7,511 nt of DNA. Origin: JAIBJP01 sp035639875. GTDB taxonomy: Bacteria; Actinomycetota; Thermoleophilia; Gaiellales; Gaiellaceae. Location of the stretch: NCBI GenBank assembly GCA_035639875.1, contig DASQXE010000103.1, forward strand, positions 1-7,511, written 5' to 3'. A model generated the notes under the pieces. It made no database searches. It was given only the letters and a program-made list of their open reading frames with translations, and was not told the DNA's origin. Shown here piece by piece: positions 1 to 5,890 of the stretch; position 1 is the stretch's first letter, and every line of letters begins with the position of its first letter. Made by a program: the position numbers and the translations under genes.

Positions 1-353
1 CGATCGCGCTGAAGAACACGTCGCTCGGTCGGATCCTTGTCGGCGGGAAGGGCATGACCATCTACCTGTTCGAGAAGGACAAGGGGACGATGAGCACGTG
101 CACCGCGGCTTGCGCGCAGTTCTGGCCGCCGGTCACGACGAAGGGAGCCGCGAAGGCCGGCGCCGGAGTCGCCGCCGCGAAGCTCGGAACGACGAAGCGA
201 AGCGACGGATCCACCCAGGTGACCTACGACGGCCACCCGCTCTACTACTACTCCGGCGACATGAAGCCCGGCGACGTCACCGGCCAGGGGCTGGACACGT
301 TCGGCGGACTCTGGTGGGTGCTCTCGCCGAGTGGGATGGCGATCAAGGGTTAG
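1..353 (+). CDS. Secreted-repeat (YxFxxD-type) lipoprotein, 3' part only
   Basis: The gene runs in from the left edge: the frame is open from base 3 and ends at TAG 351-353, leaving 116 visible residues. The 5' end, with any signal peptide or lipobox, is outside the window. Two copies of the secreted-repeat motif (PF03640/COG4315 type, 'lipoprotein with Yx(FWY)xxD motif') can be seen: a GMTIYLFEKD segment at bases 51-80, followed by a CTAACAQFWPP stretch, and a GHPLYYYSGD segment near 231-260, followed by GLDTFGGLWWVLSPSG. That spacing (repeat, Cys/Trp-Pro segment, repeat, final W-W-V) is typical of the family. These proteins are usually exported or lipid-anchored; their biochemical role is poorly known, with some linked to redox or haem-like chemistry. 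An ATG at 54 is internal to the first repeat and is not the true start. The stop overlaps the stop of the opposing polymerase gene by 4 bp. Confidence 0.85.
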   Translation, partial: IALKNTSLGRILVGGKGMTIYLFEKDKGTMSTCTAACAQFWPPVTTKGAAKAGAGVAAAKLGTTKRSDGSTQVTYDGHPLYYYSGDMKPGDVTGQGLDTFGGLWWVLSPSGMAIKG

Positions 354-1219
354 CGAGCGGTCGAAGGCAGCCGCTGACGCGTTCGTAGGAGCGGGTCGAA
401 CAAGTCGCCTCGTCGTTCGACCCGCTCCGCGACGACGTCCATCGTGAAGGCCTGCGGATCCAGATCGTCGGTCGCCTCGTCCCAGGCAAGCGGCGTTGCG
501 ACGGGCGCGCCCGGCAGCGGGCGGACCGAGTAGACGCAGACGACCTGCTGCCCGTGACCGTTCATCTTCGTGTCGACGAAGACACCGCGGCGGCGCGCCG
601 CCGACCGCTCCGTCGTAACGAGGCCTTCCCCCGCTCGCCGGAGTGCCCCGGCGACCATCTCGCAGAAGCCGCGCACCCGCGGATAGGAGTACCGCCGCTC
701 GAGCGGCACCTGCACGTGGAGCCCGTCGCCGCCCGTCGTCTTCACGAACGACTCGAGGCCGAGCGCGGCGAGGCCGTCGCGGAGAAGCAGGGCGGAGTTG
801 ACAACGTCCGTGAACCCCACTCCTGCCGGATCGAGGTCGAAGAGCGCCTGATCGGGTCGGTCCGGACGATCGCGGCGTGACGTCCAGACGTGCAGGTCGA
901 TGCAGCCGAACTCGATCATCCAGAGCAGGGACGACTCGTCGTTGACCAGCGGATAGCGGACGATTGCACCGCCCCGCGACTTCGCGGGCTGGGACGATGT
1001 TCGAATCCAGTCCGGCATCTCGGGCGGAGCGTCCTTCACCCATTCAAAGGGCGACCGCGGCCCGTTGTAGTGGCGCTTCATCGTGAACGGCCGGTCTCTC
1101 AGATGCGGGAGAAGGGCATTCGCGACGCGCTCGTAGTAGGCGACGACGTCCGCTTTCCTCAGGCCCAGGTCCGGCCACCAAAGCTGGTCGAGGTTCGTGA
1201 AGCGCACGCGTCGGGCCAC
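350..1219 (-). CDS. Stand-alone LigD-type DNA polymerase/primase domain protein
   Basis: This 289-residue protein matches the polymerase domain (archaeo-eukaryotic primase superfamily) of bacterial DNA ligase D, which adds nucleotides or ribonucleotides at DNA ends in Ku-dependent end joining. The N-terminus FTNLDQLWWPD followed by a YYERVA..LLPHL..RP segment is family-typical. KDAPPEMPDWIRT lies at about 62-74. The metal-binding pair is in LFDLDP (Asp128 and Asp130). TTGGDGLHVQVPL at 161-173 is the conserved nucleotide-binding loop with His168. The third metal Asp is probably Asp216 in VFVD. PYSVR-like and PLAWDE segments follow at about 230-248. The residues after Asp216 (TKMN) differ from the usual W/Y-x-x/QN-type sequence. 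Length equals one polymerase domain; no ligase, nuclease or Ku gene is in the window, so it may work with partners elsewhere or like mycobacterial stand-alone Prim-Pol proteins. The start is GTG with no clear Shine-Dalgarno. It diverges from the dehydrogenase gene across 19 bp. Confidence 0.92.
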   Translation of the reverse strand: MARRVRFTNLDQLWWPDLGLRKADVVAYYERVANALLPHLRDRPFTMKRHYNGPRSPFEWVKDAPPEMPDWIRTSSQPAKSRGGAIVRYPLVNDESSLLWMIEFGCIDLHVWTSRRDRPDRPDQALFDLDPAGVGFTDVVNSALLLRDGLAALGLESFVKTTGGDGLHVQVPLERRYSYPRVRGFCEMVAGALRRAGEGLVTTERSAARRRGVFVDTKMNGHGQQVVCVYSVRPLPGAPVATPLAWDEATDDLDPQAFTMDVVAERVERRGDLFDPLLRTRQRLPSTAR

Positions 1220-1238
1220 GGCGGTCTAGCCTGCCAGC

Positions 1239-2093
1239 GTGTCGCTTCCGCGCGAAGTCGCTGTCATCGGCGCGGGCACGATGGGCGCCGGAATCGCCCG
1301 CGTGTTCGCGGACGCGGGCGCAGCCGTCCGCCTGAACGCGCGCCGCGAGGAGAGCCTCGACGCGGCGCGGGAGCGGCTCGGCGAGGCATCGGTCCTCGCG
1401 ACGACGTCGCTGGACGACGCGCTCGAGGGAGCGGAGCTCGTTGTCGAGACGATCGTCGAGGAGGCAGAGCCGAAACGGGCGGTCCTCGCGCGCGCGGAAG
1501 AGCTGGCGGCGCCGCAGGCGATCCTCACGACGAACACGTCCTCGCTTCGGCTATCGGAAGTCGCGAGTGCGCTCACGCATCGGGACCGGTTCGCCGGTCT
1601 GCATTTCCTCAACCCTCCGGAGCTCGTCGAGGTCGTCGAGGTCGTCGGCGCCGACGAAACCGCTCCGGCGTCGATCAGGACGCTGGCAACGTGGATGGAC
1701 GAGCTCGGCAAGGTACCTGTGCTCGTGCGCCGGGACGTGCCGGGATTCGTCGTGAACCGCCTCCAGTACGCGCTCCTGCGCGAGGCCTACGCGCTCGTGG
1801 ACGACGGAGTGTGCTCGTTCGCGGACGTCGACCGGGCGGTCACGTACGGCCTTGGCGCCCGCTGGGCGGCGATCGGGCCGTTCGAGACGATGGACCTTGC
1901 GGGGCTCGACGTGCACGCCGCCGTCGCCGAGAACCTCTGGCCGGAGCTCTCCAACACGACCGAACCGTCGCCGTCGATCGCGAGAGCGCGGGAGAGTGGC
2001 CAGGGCCTGCGCGGCGACACGCCGCCCGAGACGCTGCGGGAGCGGCGGAACCGGGTGCTAAGCGGGTTGCCGGCCCTCCGCGAGGACGTTTAG
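1239..2093 (+). CDS. 3-hydroxyacyl-CoA dehydrogenase family protein (Hbd/lambda-crystallin-like)
   Basis: This 284-residue oxidoreductase has an N-terminal Rossmann domain (about 6-165) and a C-terminal 3HCDH helical domain (about 168-235). Such enzymes interconvert 3-hydroxyacyl-CoA (or related hydroxy acids) and the 3-keto form with NAD(P). The dinucleotide loop is G11-A-G-T-M-G16. By spacing to the human mitochondrial enzyme all four active-site residues are present: Ser101 in NTSS, His122 in LHFLNP, Glu134 twelve residues later, and Asn173 in VVNR. The GLGARWAAIGPFETMDLAG segment near 204-222 resembles lambda-crystallin/L-gulonate and short Hbd-type members, so the substrate is uncertain. 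The acidic residue expected at the end of strand 2 is missing (N33-A-R-R36), which may favour NADP(H). The helical hairpin usually following this strand is much shortened. The start is fixed: an in-frame TAG at 1227-1229 leaves GTG 1239 as the first possible codon, just before the first strand. No clear Shine-Dalgarno is visible. Confidence 0.9.
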   Translation: MSLPREVAVIGAGTMGAGIARVFADAGAAVRLNARREESLDAARERLGEASVLATTSLDDALEGAELVVETIVEEAEPKRAVLARAEELAAPQAILTTNTSSLRLSEVASALTHRDRFAGLHFLNPPELVEVVEVVGADETAPASIRTLATWMDELGKVPVLVRRDVPGFVVNRLQYALLREAYALVDDGVCSFADVDRAVTYGLGARWAAIGPFETMDLAGLDVHAAVAENLWPELSNTTEPSPSIARARESGQGLRGDTPPETLRERRNRVLSGLPALREDV

Positions 2094-3638
2094 CGCCTCG
2101 GGGTACCCGGCGTCGGCGTAGCGGGCGACGCCGAGCGCCGGATCGGTCCAGAAGACGCGGCGGATCTTTCGTTCCGCGAGCTCGCTCCCGTCGGCCACGA
2201 CGACCATCCCCGAGTGGATGGATTTGCCGATGCCGACACCGCCGCCGTTTCCGACGGCGACCCAGCTTGCCCCCTGCGCGGCGTTCAGCAACGCCGACAG
2301 AATCGGCCAGTCGGCGATCGCATCGCTACCGTCGACCATGCCCTCGGTTTCCCGCGTCGGGGATGCGACCGATGCAGGATCCATGTGGTCCCGCCCGATC
2401 GCGAGCGGCCCGCACTCGCCCGAGCGGACGAGCTCGTTCATCGCCACCGCGACGCGGTCGCGCTCGCCGAGCCCGAGCCAGCAGATGCGAGCGGGTAGGC
2501 CCTGGAGCGGGACGCGCTCGCGCGCGAGCTGGATCCAGCTTCTGAGCGAATCCGTGGCGATCACGTCCATGAGCACGTGCTCGCTGCGCCGGAGGTCTTC
2601 ACGGTCGCCGCTGAGGCAGATCCAGCGGAAGGGACCCACGCCGCGGGCAAGGATCGGCCGCACATACGCAGACACGAAGCCCGGGATGGACGTCGCGCCT
2701 TCGACACCGTGGGCCGCCGCCTGCGCCCGTATCCCGTTCCCGTACTCGAAGACGACGGCGCCGCGCTCGCGGTACCCGAGCAGCGCTTCGACGTGCGCGG
2801 CGAGCGAGTCGAAGACCGCGGCACGAAAGTCCGCCTCGTCGAGATCGGCCGCAGCCGCCTCCCCGGCCGTGTAACCGCGCGGGACGTATCCCCGCAGCGG
2901 ATCGTGCGCGGCCGTCTGATCGGTGACGACGTCGAACTCGATTCCTTCTGCGAACAGGCGAGGAACGACCTCGGCTGCGTTGCCCACGACGGCAACAGTA
3001 CCCGGACCGTTCGGAGCGAGATGAGCCGCGAGGGCCTCCTCGTAGGCGGCGACCAGATCGACCCAGCCGCCCTTGTGCCTCCGTTCGGCGCGCGCAGGAT
3101 CGACCTCCACGATCAGCGCCCGGCCGCCGTTGCGCACGACGCCGAACCCTTGCGCGCCTCCCATCCCGCCCAGCCCGGCGGTGAGCACGCGCCGACCGTC
3201 GAGCGAACCGCCGAAATGGGCCTCGGCGACGGCGCGGAACGTCTCGTAGGTGAAGCCGAGAATCCCCTGCGTGCCGATGTAGAACCAACCCGCGGCGGTC
3301 ATCTGGCCGAACATGGTCAGACCGTCGTCCTCGAGGCGCCGGAAGTTCTCCTCGTCCGACCAGGCCGGGACGAGCATCGCCGTCGAGATGAGGACCCGCG
3401 GAGCCTCGGGATGCGTGCGGAAGACCCCGACGGCCTTCCCGGATTGCACGAGGAGCGTCTCGTCGGAGCCGAGCCGCTCGAGCGCGGAAACGATCCCGGC
3501 GAGCGCCTCGTGGCTGCGCGCGGCACGGCCTCGCCCTCCGTACACGACGAGCGCCTCCGCGTCCTCGGCGACCTCGGGGTCGAGGTTGTTCAGGAGGCAG
3601 CGAAGGGCCCCTTCCTGCTCCCAGTCGCGGCAGCGCAC
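2058..3638 (-). CDS. hutU: Urocanate hydratase (urocanase)
   Basis: Urocanase converts urocanate to 4-imidazolone-5-propionate, the second step of histidine degradation, using tightly bound NAD+ as an electrophile. From GTG 3636-3638 the protein has 526 residues. Visible hallmarks are NNLDPEVAE (17-25), YGGRGRAAR (33-41), LVQSGKAVGVF (63-73), YIGTQG (120-125), the NAD-binding glycine stretch VLTAGLGGMGGAQ (151-163), VVTDQTAAHDPL (237-248), and QGLPARICWLGLG (379-391), whose Cys386 corresponds to the essential Cys410 of Pseudomonas putida. GRDHMD, RETE, DGSDAIADWP and GGGVGIG follow in order. Family members are usually about 550 residues and carry roughly 20 more residues before the conserved W; here that 'RGT' leader is missing. 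The frame stays open upstream to 4211, but that stretch is the out-of-frame regulator gene. The gap from the regulator's stop is 11 bp, so co-transcription is likely. No hutH, hutI or hutG is nearby. Its 3' end overlaps the convergent dehydrogenase by 36 bp. Confidence 0.95.
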   Translation of the reverse strand: MRCRDWEQEGALRCLLNNLDPEVAEDAEALVVYGGRGRAARSHEALAGIVSALERLGSDETLLVQSGKAVGVFRTHPEAPRVLISTAMLVPAWSDEENFRRLEDDGLTMFGQMTAAGWFYIGTQGILGFTYETFRAVAEAHFGGSLDGRRVLTAGLGGMGGAQGFGVVRNGGRALIVEVDPARAERRHKGGWVDLVAAYEEALAAHLAPNGPGTVAVVGNAAEVVPRLFAEGIEFDVVTDQTAAHDPLRGYVPRGYTAGEAAAADLDEADFRAAVFDSLAAHVEALLGYRERGAVVFEYGNGIRAQAAAHGVEGATSIPGFVSAYVRPILARGVGPFRWICLSGDREDLRRSEHVLMDVIATDSLRSWIQLARERVPLQGLPARICWLGLGERDRVAVAMNELVRSGECGPLAIGRDHMDPASVASPTRETEGMVDGSDAIADWPILSALLNAAQGASWVAVGNGGGVGIGKSIHSGMVVVADGSELAERKIRRVFWTDPALGVARYADAGYPEALNVLAEGRQPA

Positions 3639-3649
3639 GAAGGCGCAGG

Positions 3650-4273
3650 TTACGCGGGTGCGGGCGTCTCGAGCGGCGCGGGTGCGACGTCGATCAGTTT
3701 CTCGAGCAAGCGGCGGTTTCCCTCGACCTTGACGAGATCCAGCCGGCGGTCGACGAACATGTGGTAGATCGCCTGGGGATCGCCCTCGACGAGGACGTCG
3801 GGATTTTCGATGGACCCGTCGATGACCTCGCCGTCGACGAGCGAGGCGATCTCGCCGTCCACGTGAAACTCGAAGCGGCCGGGCGGCGCAAACGGCGCGA
3901 GCACGATGTCCACCGCGTTGGCGAGCCATCCTTCGAAGAGCTCGTCCTCTTCGGTCGGCGGACCGAGCGAGCGAGCGCCCCAGAGGGCGAGTTCGCGTAG
4001 CACGGGCCGAAGCTCGCGCCCGTATTCGGTGAGCTCGTACACCCGAGACGCAGCCGGCGGCGGCAGCGTGCGCTTGCTGACGACGCCGCCTGCCTCGAGA
4101 TCGCGCAGGCGCGAAGCAAGGATGTTCGTCCCGATGCCGGGCAGCGCGTCGGCGAGATCCGTATAGCGCTTGGGGCCGTGCATGAGCTCGCGCACGACTA
4201 GCAGGGCCCATCGCTCGCCAACGAGGTCGAGCGCGTGAGCGACCGGACAGTACTGCTCGTAGCGCTTCCGCAT
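3650..4273 (-). CDS. HxlR-family winged-helix regulator with SCP2-like C-terminal domain
   Basis: From ATG 4271-4273 this is a 207-residue regulator. Residues 1-100 form an HxlR DNA-binding domain: YCPVAHALDLVGERWALLVVREL, then GPKRYTDL, LPGIGTNILASRLRDLEAGGVV as the recognition region, and a wing ending VYELTEYG. Cys9 lies where HxlR proteins such as YodB and HypR carry their redox/electrophile-sensing cysteine, and it is the only Cys in the protein. Residues about 115-200 (WLANAVDIVLAPF, FHVDGEIASLVDGEVIDGS, NPDVLVEGDPQAIYHMF) resemble an SCP2-type lipid-binding fold, seen as a C-terminal extension in many actinobacterial HxlR proteins. This suggests a hydrophobic or electrophilic effector (inference). 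A TTG at 4330 would add 19 residues but lies upstream of the predicted promoter, so the ATG is preferred. The gene diverges from the MFS exporter, the standard layout for a local repressor and its pump, and is followed closely by hutU. Confidence 0.9.
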   Translation of the reverse strand: MRKRYEQYCPVAHALDLVGERWALLVVRELMHGPKRYTDLADALPGIGTNILASRLRDLEAGGVVSKRTLPPPAASRVYELTEYGRELRPVLRELALWGARSLGPPTEEDELFEGWLANAVDIVLAPFAPPGRFEFHVDGEIASLVDGEVIDGSIENPDVLVEGDPQAIYHMFVDRRLDLVKVEGNRRLLEKLIDVAPAPLETPAPA

Positions 4274-4280
4274 GTGATCG

Positions 4281-4309
4281 ATTCTAGCGGGACCGCTTGC
4301 TGTTGTGAA
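4281..4309 (-). promoter_or_regulatory. Predicted sigma70-type promoter of the HxlR regulator (leaderless)
   Basis: Read on the minus strand, TTCACA (4309 to 4304) and TAGAAT (4286 to 4281) are separated by 17 bp. Each hexamer matches the consensus at five of six positions. A start point 7-8 bp past the -10 box falls at about 4273-4274, the first base of the ATG, and no Shine-Dalgarno precedes the ATG. Both facts predict a leaderless mRNA, which is common in Actinomycetota. This is a pattern match, not experimental evidence. Confidence 0.55.
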
Positions 4310-4316
4310 GAGTAGA

Positions 4317-4358
4317 CTTGTAAACTGCAAGCTTTATCTGATAACTTGCAAGCCTTGC
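4317..4358. promoter_or_regulatory. Putative HxlR operator cluster (CTTGCAAG-type inverted repeats)
   Basis: This 42-bp stretch, unusually AT-rich for the window, carries several overlapping dyads. CTTG-7-GCAAG-type arms (CTTG/CAAG) lie at 4317-4331. GCAAG (4327-4331) faces CTTGC (4345-4349) around a perfect inner dyad TTATC-T-GATAA (4334-4344). CTTGCAAG at 4345-4352 is a perfect 8-bp palindrome, and GCAAG-C-CTTGC at 4348-4358 is a perfect dyad. One further CTTGC half-site is at 4296-4300. Repeated symmetrical sites between a divergent HxlR gene and its target fit binding by dimers of this winged-helix family. Assignment to this regulator is an inference from position. Confidence 0.6.
4318..4345 (+). 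promoter_or_regulatory. Predicted promoter of the MFS exporter gene
   Basis: TTGTAA (4318-4323) and GATAAC (4340-4345), 16 bp apart, each match four of six consensus positions. The predicted start point is near 4352, giving a leader of about 34 nt with AAAGGA at 4370-4375, 10 nt before the ATG at 4386. The inverted repeats of the putative operator lie within and just after these boxes, where a bound repressor would block RNA polymerase. Confidence 0.4.
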
Positions 4359-4385
4359 CTACCACAGTGAAAGGAAATTGACGAC

Positions 4386-5828
4386 ATGGTGACTTCCGAG
4401 CAGCGGAAATGGCTGGCGCTTGCACTGCTGAGCGTCGTCCAGTTCATGGTCGTCCTGGACATCGCGATCGTGAACGTCGCGTTGCCCTCAATCAAGGTCG
4501 ACCTCGGGTTCTCCCAGGAGAACCTGCAGTGGGTGATCAGCGCGTATGCACTCGTCTTCGGAGGCTTCTTGCTCCTGGGCGGGCGCTCTGCCGATCTTCT
4601 CGGGCGCCGTCGCCTCTTCCTCGGCGGCGTCACCGTGTTCACGATCGCATCTCTCTTCTCCGGCCTCGCGTGGTCCGAGACGTCACTCATCACGGCACGC
4701 GCGTTCCAGGGGCTCGGCGCCGCCATCATCACCCCCGCCGCATTGTCGATCCTCTCGACGACGTTCGTCGAAGGACGCGAGCGCAACATCGCTCTCGGCG
4801 TGTGGGGAGCCGTCGGTGGGTTCGGAGCCGCTGCAGGCGTACTCCTCGGCGGCATCCTGACCGACGCGCTCAGCTGGGAATGGATCTTCTTCGTCAACGT
4901 GCCGGTCGGCGTCATCGGCTTCGTACTCGCGCCCCTTCTCCTCCAGGAGAGTCGCGACGCGCGCGTCAAGACCTTCGACCTCCCGGGTGCCGTGCTGGTC
5001 ACGGCGGGTCTGTCTTCGCTCGTCTACGCGATAACGCAGGCCGGCCAGGACGGCTGGCTCGCAGGCCGGACGCTCGGGTTCTTCGGCGCGGCCCTCGCCT
5101 TGCTGAGCACCTTCATCGCCTGGGAGCTCAGGCACCCCGAGCCACTGATGCGCTTCGGGATCTTCCAGATCCGCACCGTCAGCGGCGCGAACGTGGCCGG
5201 TTTCATCATGGGCACCGCGATGTTCGCCATGTTCCTGATGCTGACCCTGTACATGCAGCAGGTCCTCGGCTACTCCGCGATGAAGACGGGCCTCGCCTAT
5301 CTCGCCGTCGCCGGCACCGCCATCGTCTGGTCCGCGGTCGCTGCGCAGCTTGTGACGAGAATCGGGGTAAAGCCTGTGCTCGTGGCCGGAATGGCGTTGC
5401 TCACCGGTGGGCTCGTCTACTTCACGCAGGTCTCCGTCAGTGGGTCGTATCTCAGTGACCTCCTGCCCGGCTTCCTGCTGATCGGCATCGGGATCGGCTT
5501 CTCGTTCGTACCGATCTCGATCGCCGCCCTGGCCGGGGTTCAGGCCGCCGAGGCAGGCCTGGCTTCCGGTCTCATCAACACGTCGCAGCAGATCGGCGGG
5601 GCGCTCGGCATCGCGGCGCTGTCGACGATCGCCACGTCGCAAACGAGCGACGCGATCGCAACGGGGAGCGCACTCCCAGACGCGCTCGTGCACGGCTTCT
5701 CGGCTGCGTTCCTCGCAGGCGTGATCATCGCGGGTCTCGGCGTCCTCGCGGCGCTCACGTTGATCAGGCGCGACGAGTTGGAGCAGCCGCAGGAAGAAGT
5801 CGAGCCGGCGTTCGACCTCGCCGCCTAG
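4386..5828 (+). CDS. DHA2-family MFS drug/metabolite exporter (EmrB/QacA type)
   Basis: This 480-residue integral membrane protein has the size and hydrophobic periodicity of a 14-helix DHA2 proton antiporter, which exports hydrophobic toxic compounds across the cytoplasmic membrane. Motif D1 in TM1 is LDIAIVNVALPSI with Asp25. Motif A in the first cytoplasmic loop is GGRSADLLGRRR (65-76). Motif B is LITARAFQGLGAAIITP with Arg104. Motif C is the glycine-rich GAVGGFGAAAGVLLGG (140-155), with Val where many members have Pro. DWEWIFFVNVPVG-like sequence (SWEWIFFVNVPVG) follows. The last helix is followed by an acidic cytoplasmic tail, EQPQEEVEP. The start is ATG with AAAGGA 10 nt upstream. The gene diverges from the HxlR regulator and probably belongs to its regulon. 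The substrate cannot be read from the sequence. A strong hairpin lies immediately downstream of the stop. Confidence 0.93.
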   Translation: MVTSEQRKWLALALLSVVQFMVVLDIAIVNVALPSIKVDLGFSQENLQWVISAYALVFGGFLLLGGRSADLLGRRRLFLGGVTVFTIASLFSGLAWSETSLITARAFQGLGAAIITPAALSILSTTFVEGRERNIALGVWGAVGGFGAAAGVLLGGILTDALSWEWIFFVNVPVGVIGFVLAPLLLQESRDARVKTFDLPGAVLVTAGLSSLVYAITQAGQDGWLAGRTLGFFGAALALLSTFIAWELRHPEPLMRFGIFQIRTVSGANVAGFIMGTAMFAMFLMLTLYMQQVLGYSAMKTGLAYLAVAGTAIVWSAVAAQLVTRIGVKPVLVAGMALLTGGLVYFTQVSVSGSYLSDLLPGFLLIGIGIGFSFVPISIAALAGVQAAEAGLASGLINTSQQIGGALGIAALSTIATSQTSDAIATGSALPDALVHGFSAAFLAGVIIAGLGVLAALTLIRRDELEQPQEEVEPAFDLAA

Positions 5829-5834
5829 ACCAAC

Positions 5835-5871
5835 AATTCGCGGGGGAGCCCCATCGGCTTCCCCGCGAATT
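5835..5871. terminator. Strong 16-bp hairpin after the MFS gene (probable terminator without U-tract)
   Basis: The arms AATTCGCGGGG (5835-5845) and CCCCGCGAATT (5861-5871) are perfectly complementary. Pairing continues inward through one G-T wobble and AGCC/GGCT, for a 16-bp stem closed by a 5-nt loop (CCATC, 5851-5855). It begins 6 bp after the MFS stop codon. No T-run follows on either strand, so it is not a classical intrinsic terminator; U-less hairpins are often proposed as terminators in Actinomycetota. It ends 4 nt before the Shine-Dalgarno of the next gene, so an effect on that gene's translation, or protection of the mRNA end, is also possible. Confidence 0.6.
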
Positions 5872-5875
5872 CACG

Positions 5876-5883
5876 GGAAGGAG
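5876..5883 (+). promoter_or_regulatory. Strong Shine-Dalgarno (GGAAGGAG) ahead of ATG 5891
   Basis: GGAAGGAG ends 7 nt before ATG 5891, an ideal distance, and is the best ribosome-binding site in the window. It supports translation from 5891 rather than from the homology-favoured ATG at 5978, which has no comparable site. Confidence 0.6.
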
Positions 5884-5890
5884 TGGCGGA

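Noticed and set aside
890..2545. 551-codon plus-strand open frame
   Set aside because: It runs antisense to the polymerase gene, then in a second frame through the dehydrogenase and antisense to hutU. It is extremely Arg/Pro/Gly-rich with no domain, typical of a shadow frame in GC-rich DNA.
2577..3767. 396-codon plus-strand frame antisense to hutU
   Set aside because: Composition is the reflection of hutU codons, with no recognisable motif. hutU itself is unambiguous.
3639..4211. Upstream extension of the urocanase frame to give 717 residues
   Set aside because: This stretch coincides with the HxlR regulator in another frame, is Arg/Ala-rich and has no urocanase similarity. The regulator frame has clear family motifs.
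4274..4330. TTG start adding 19 residues to the HxlR regulator
   Set aside because: It lies upstream of the TTCACA/TAGAAT promoter and overlaps the operator. The family match begins at the ATG at 4273.
4683..5693. 336-codon minus-strand frame inside the MFS gene
   Set aside because: Antisense to a clear 14-helix transporter; His/Arg/Asp/Glu-rich sequence without a domain.
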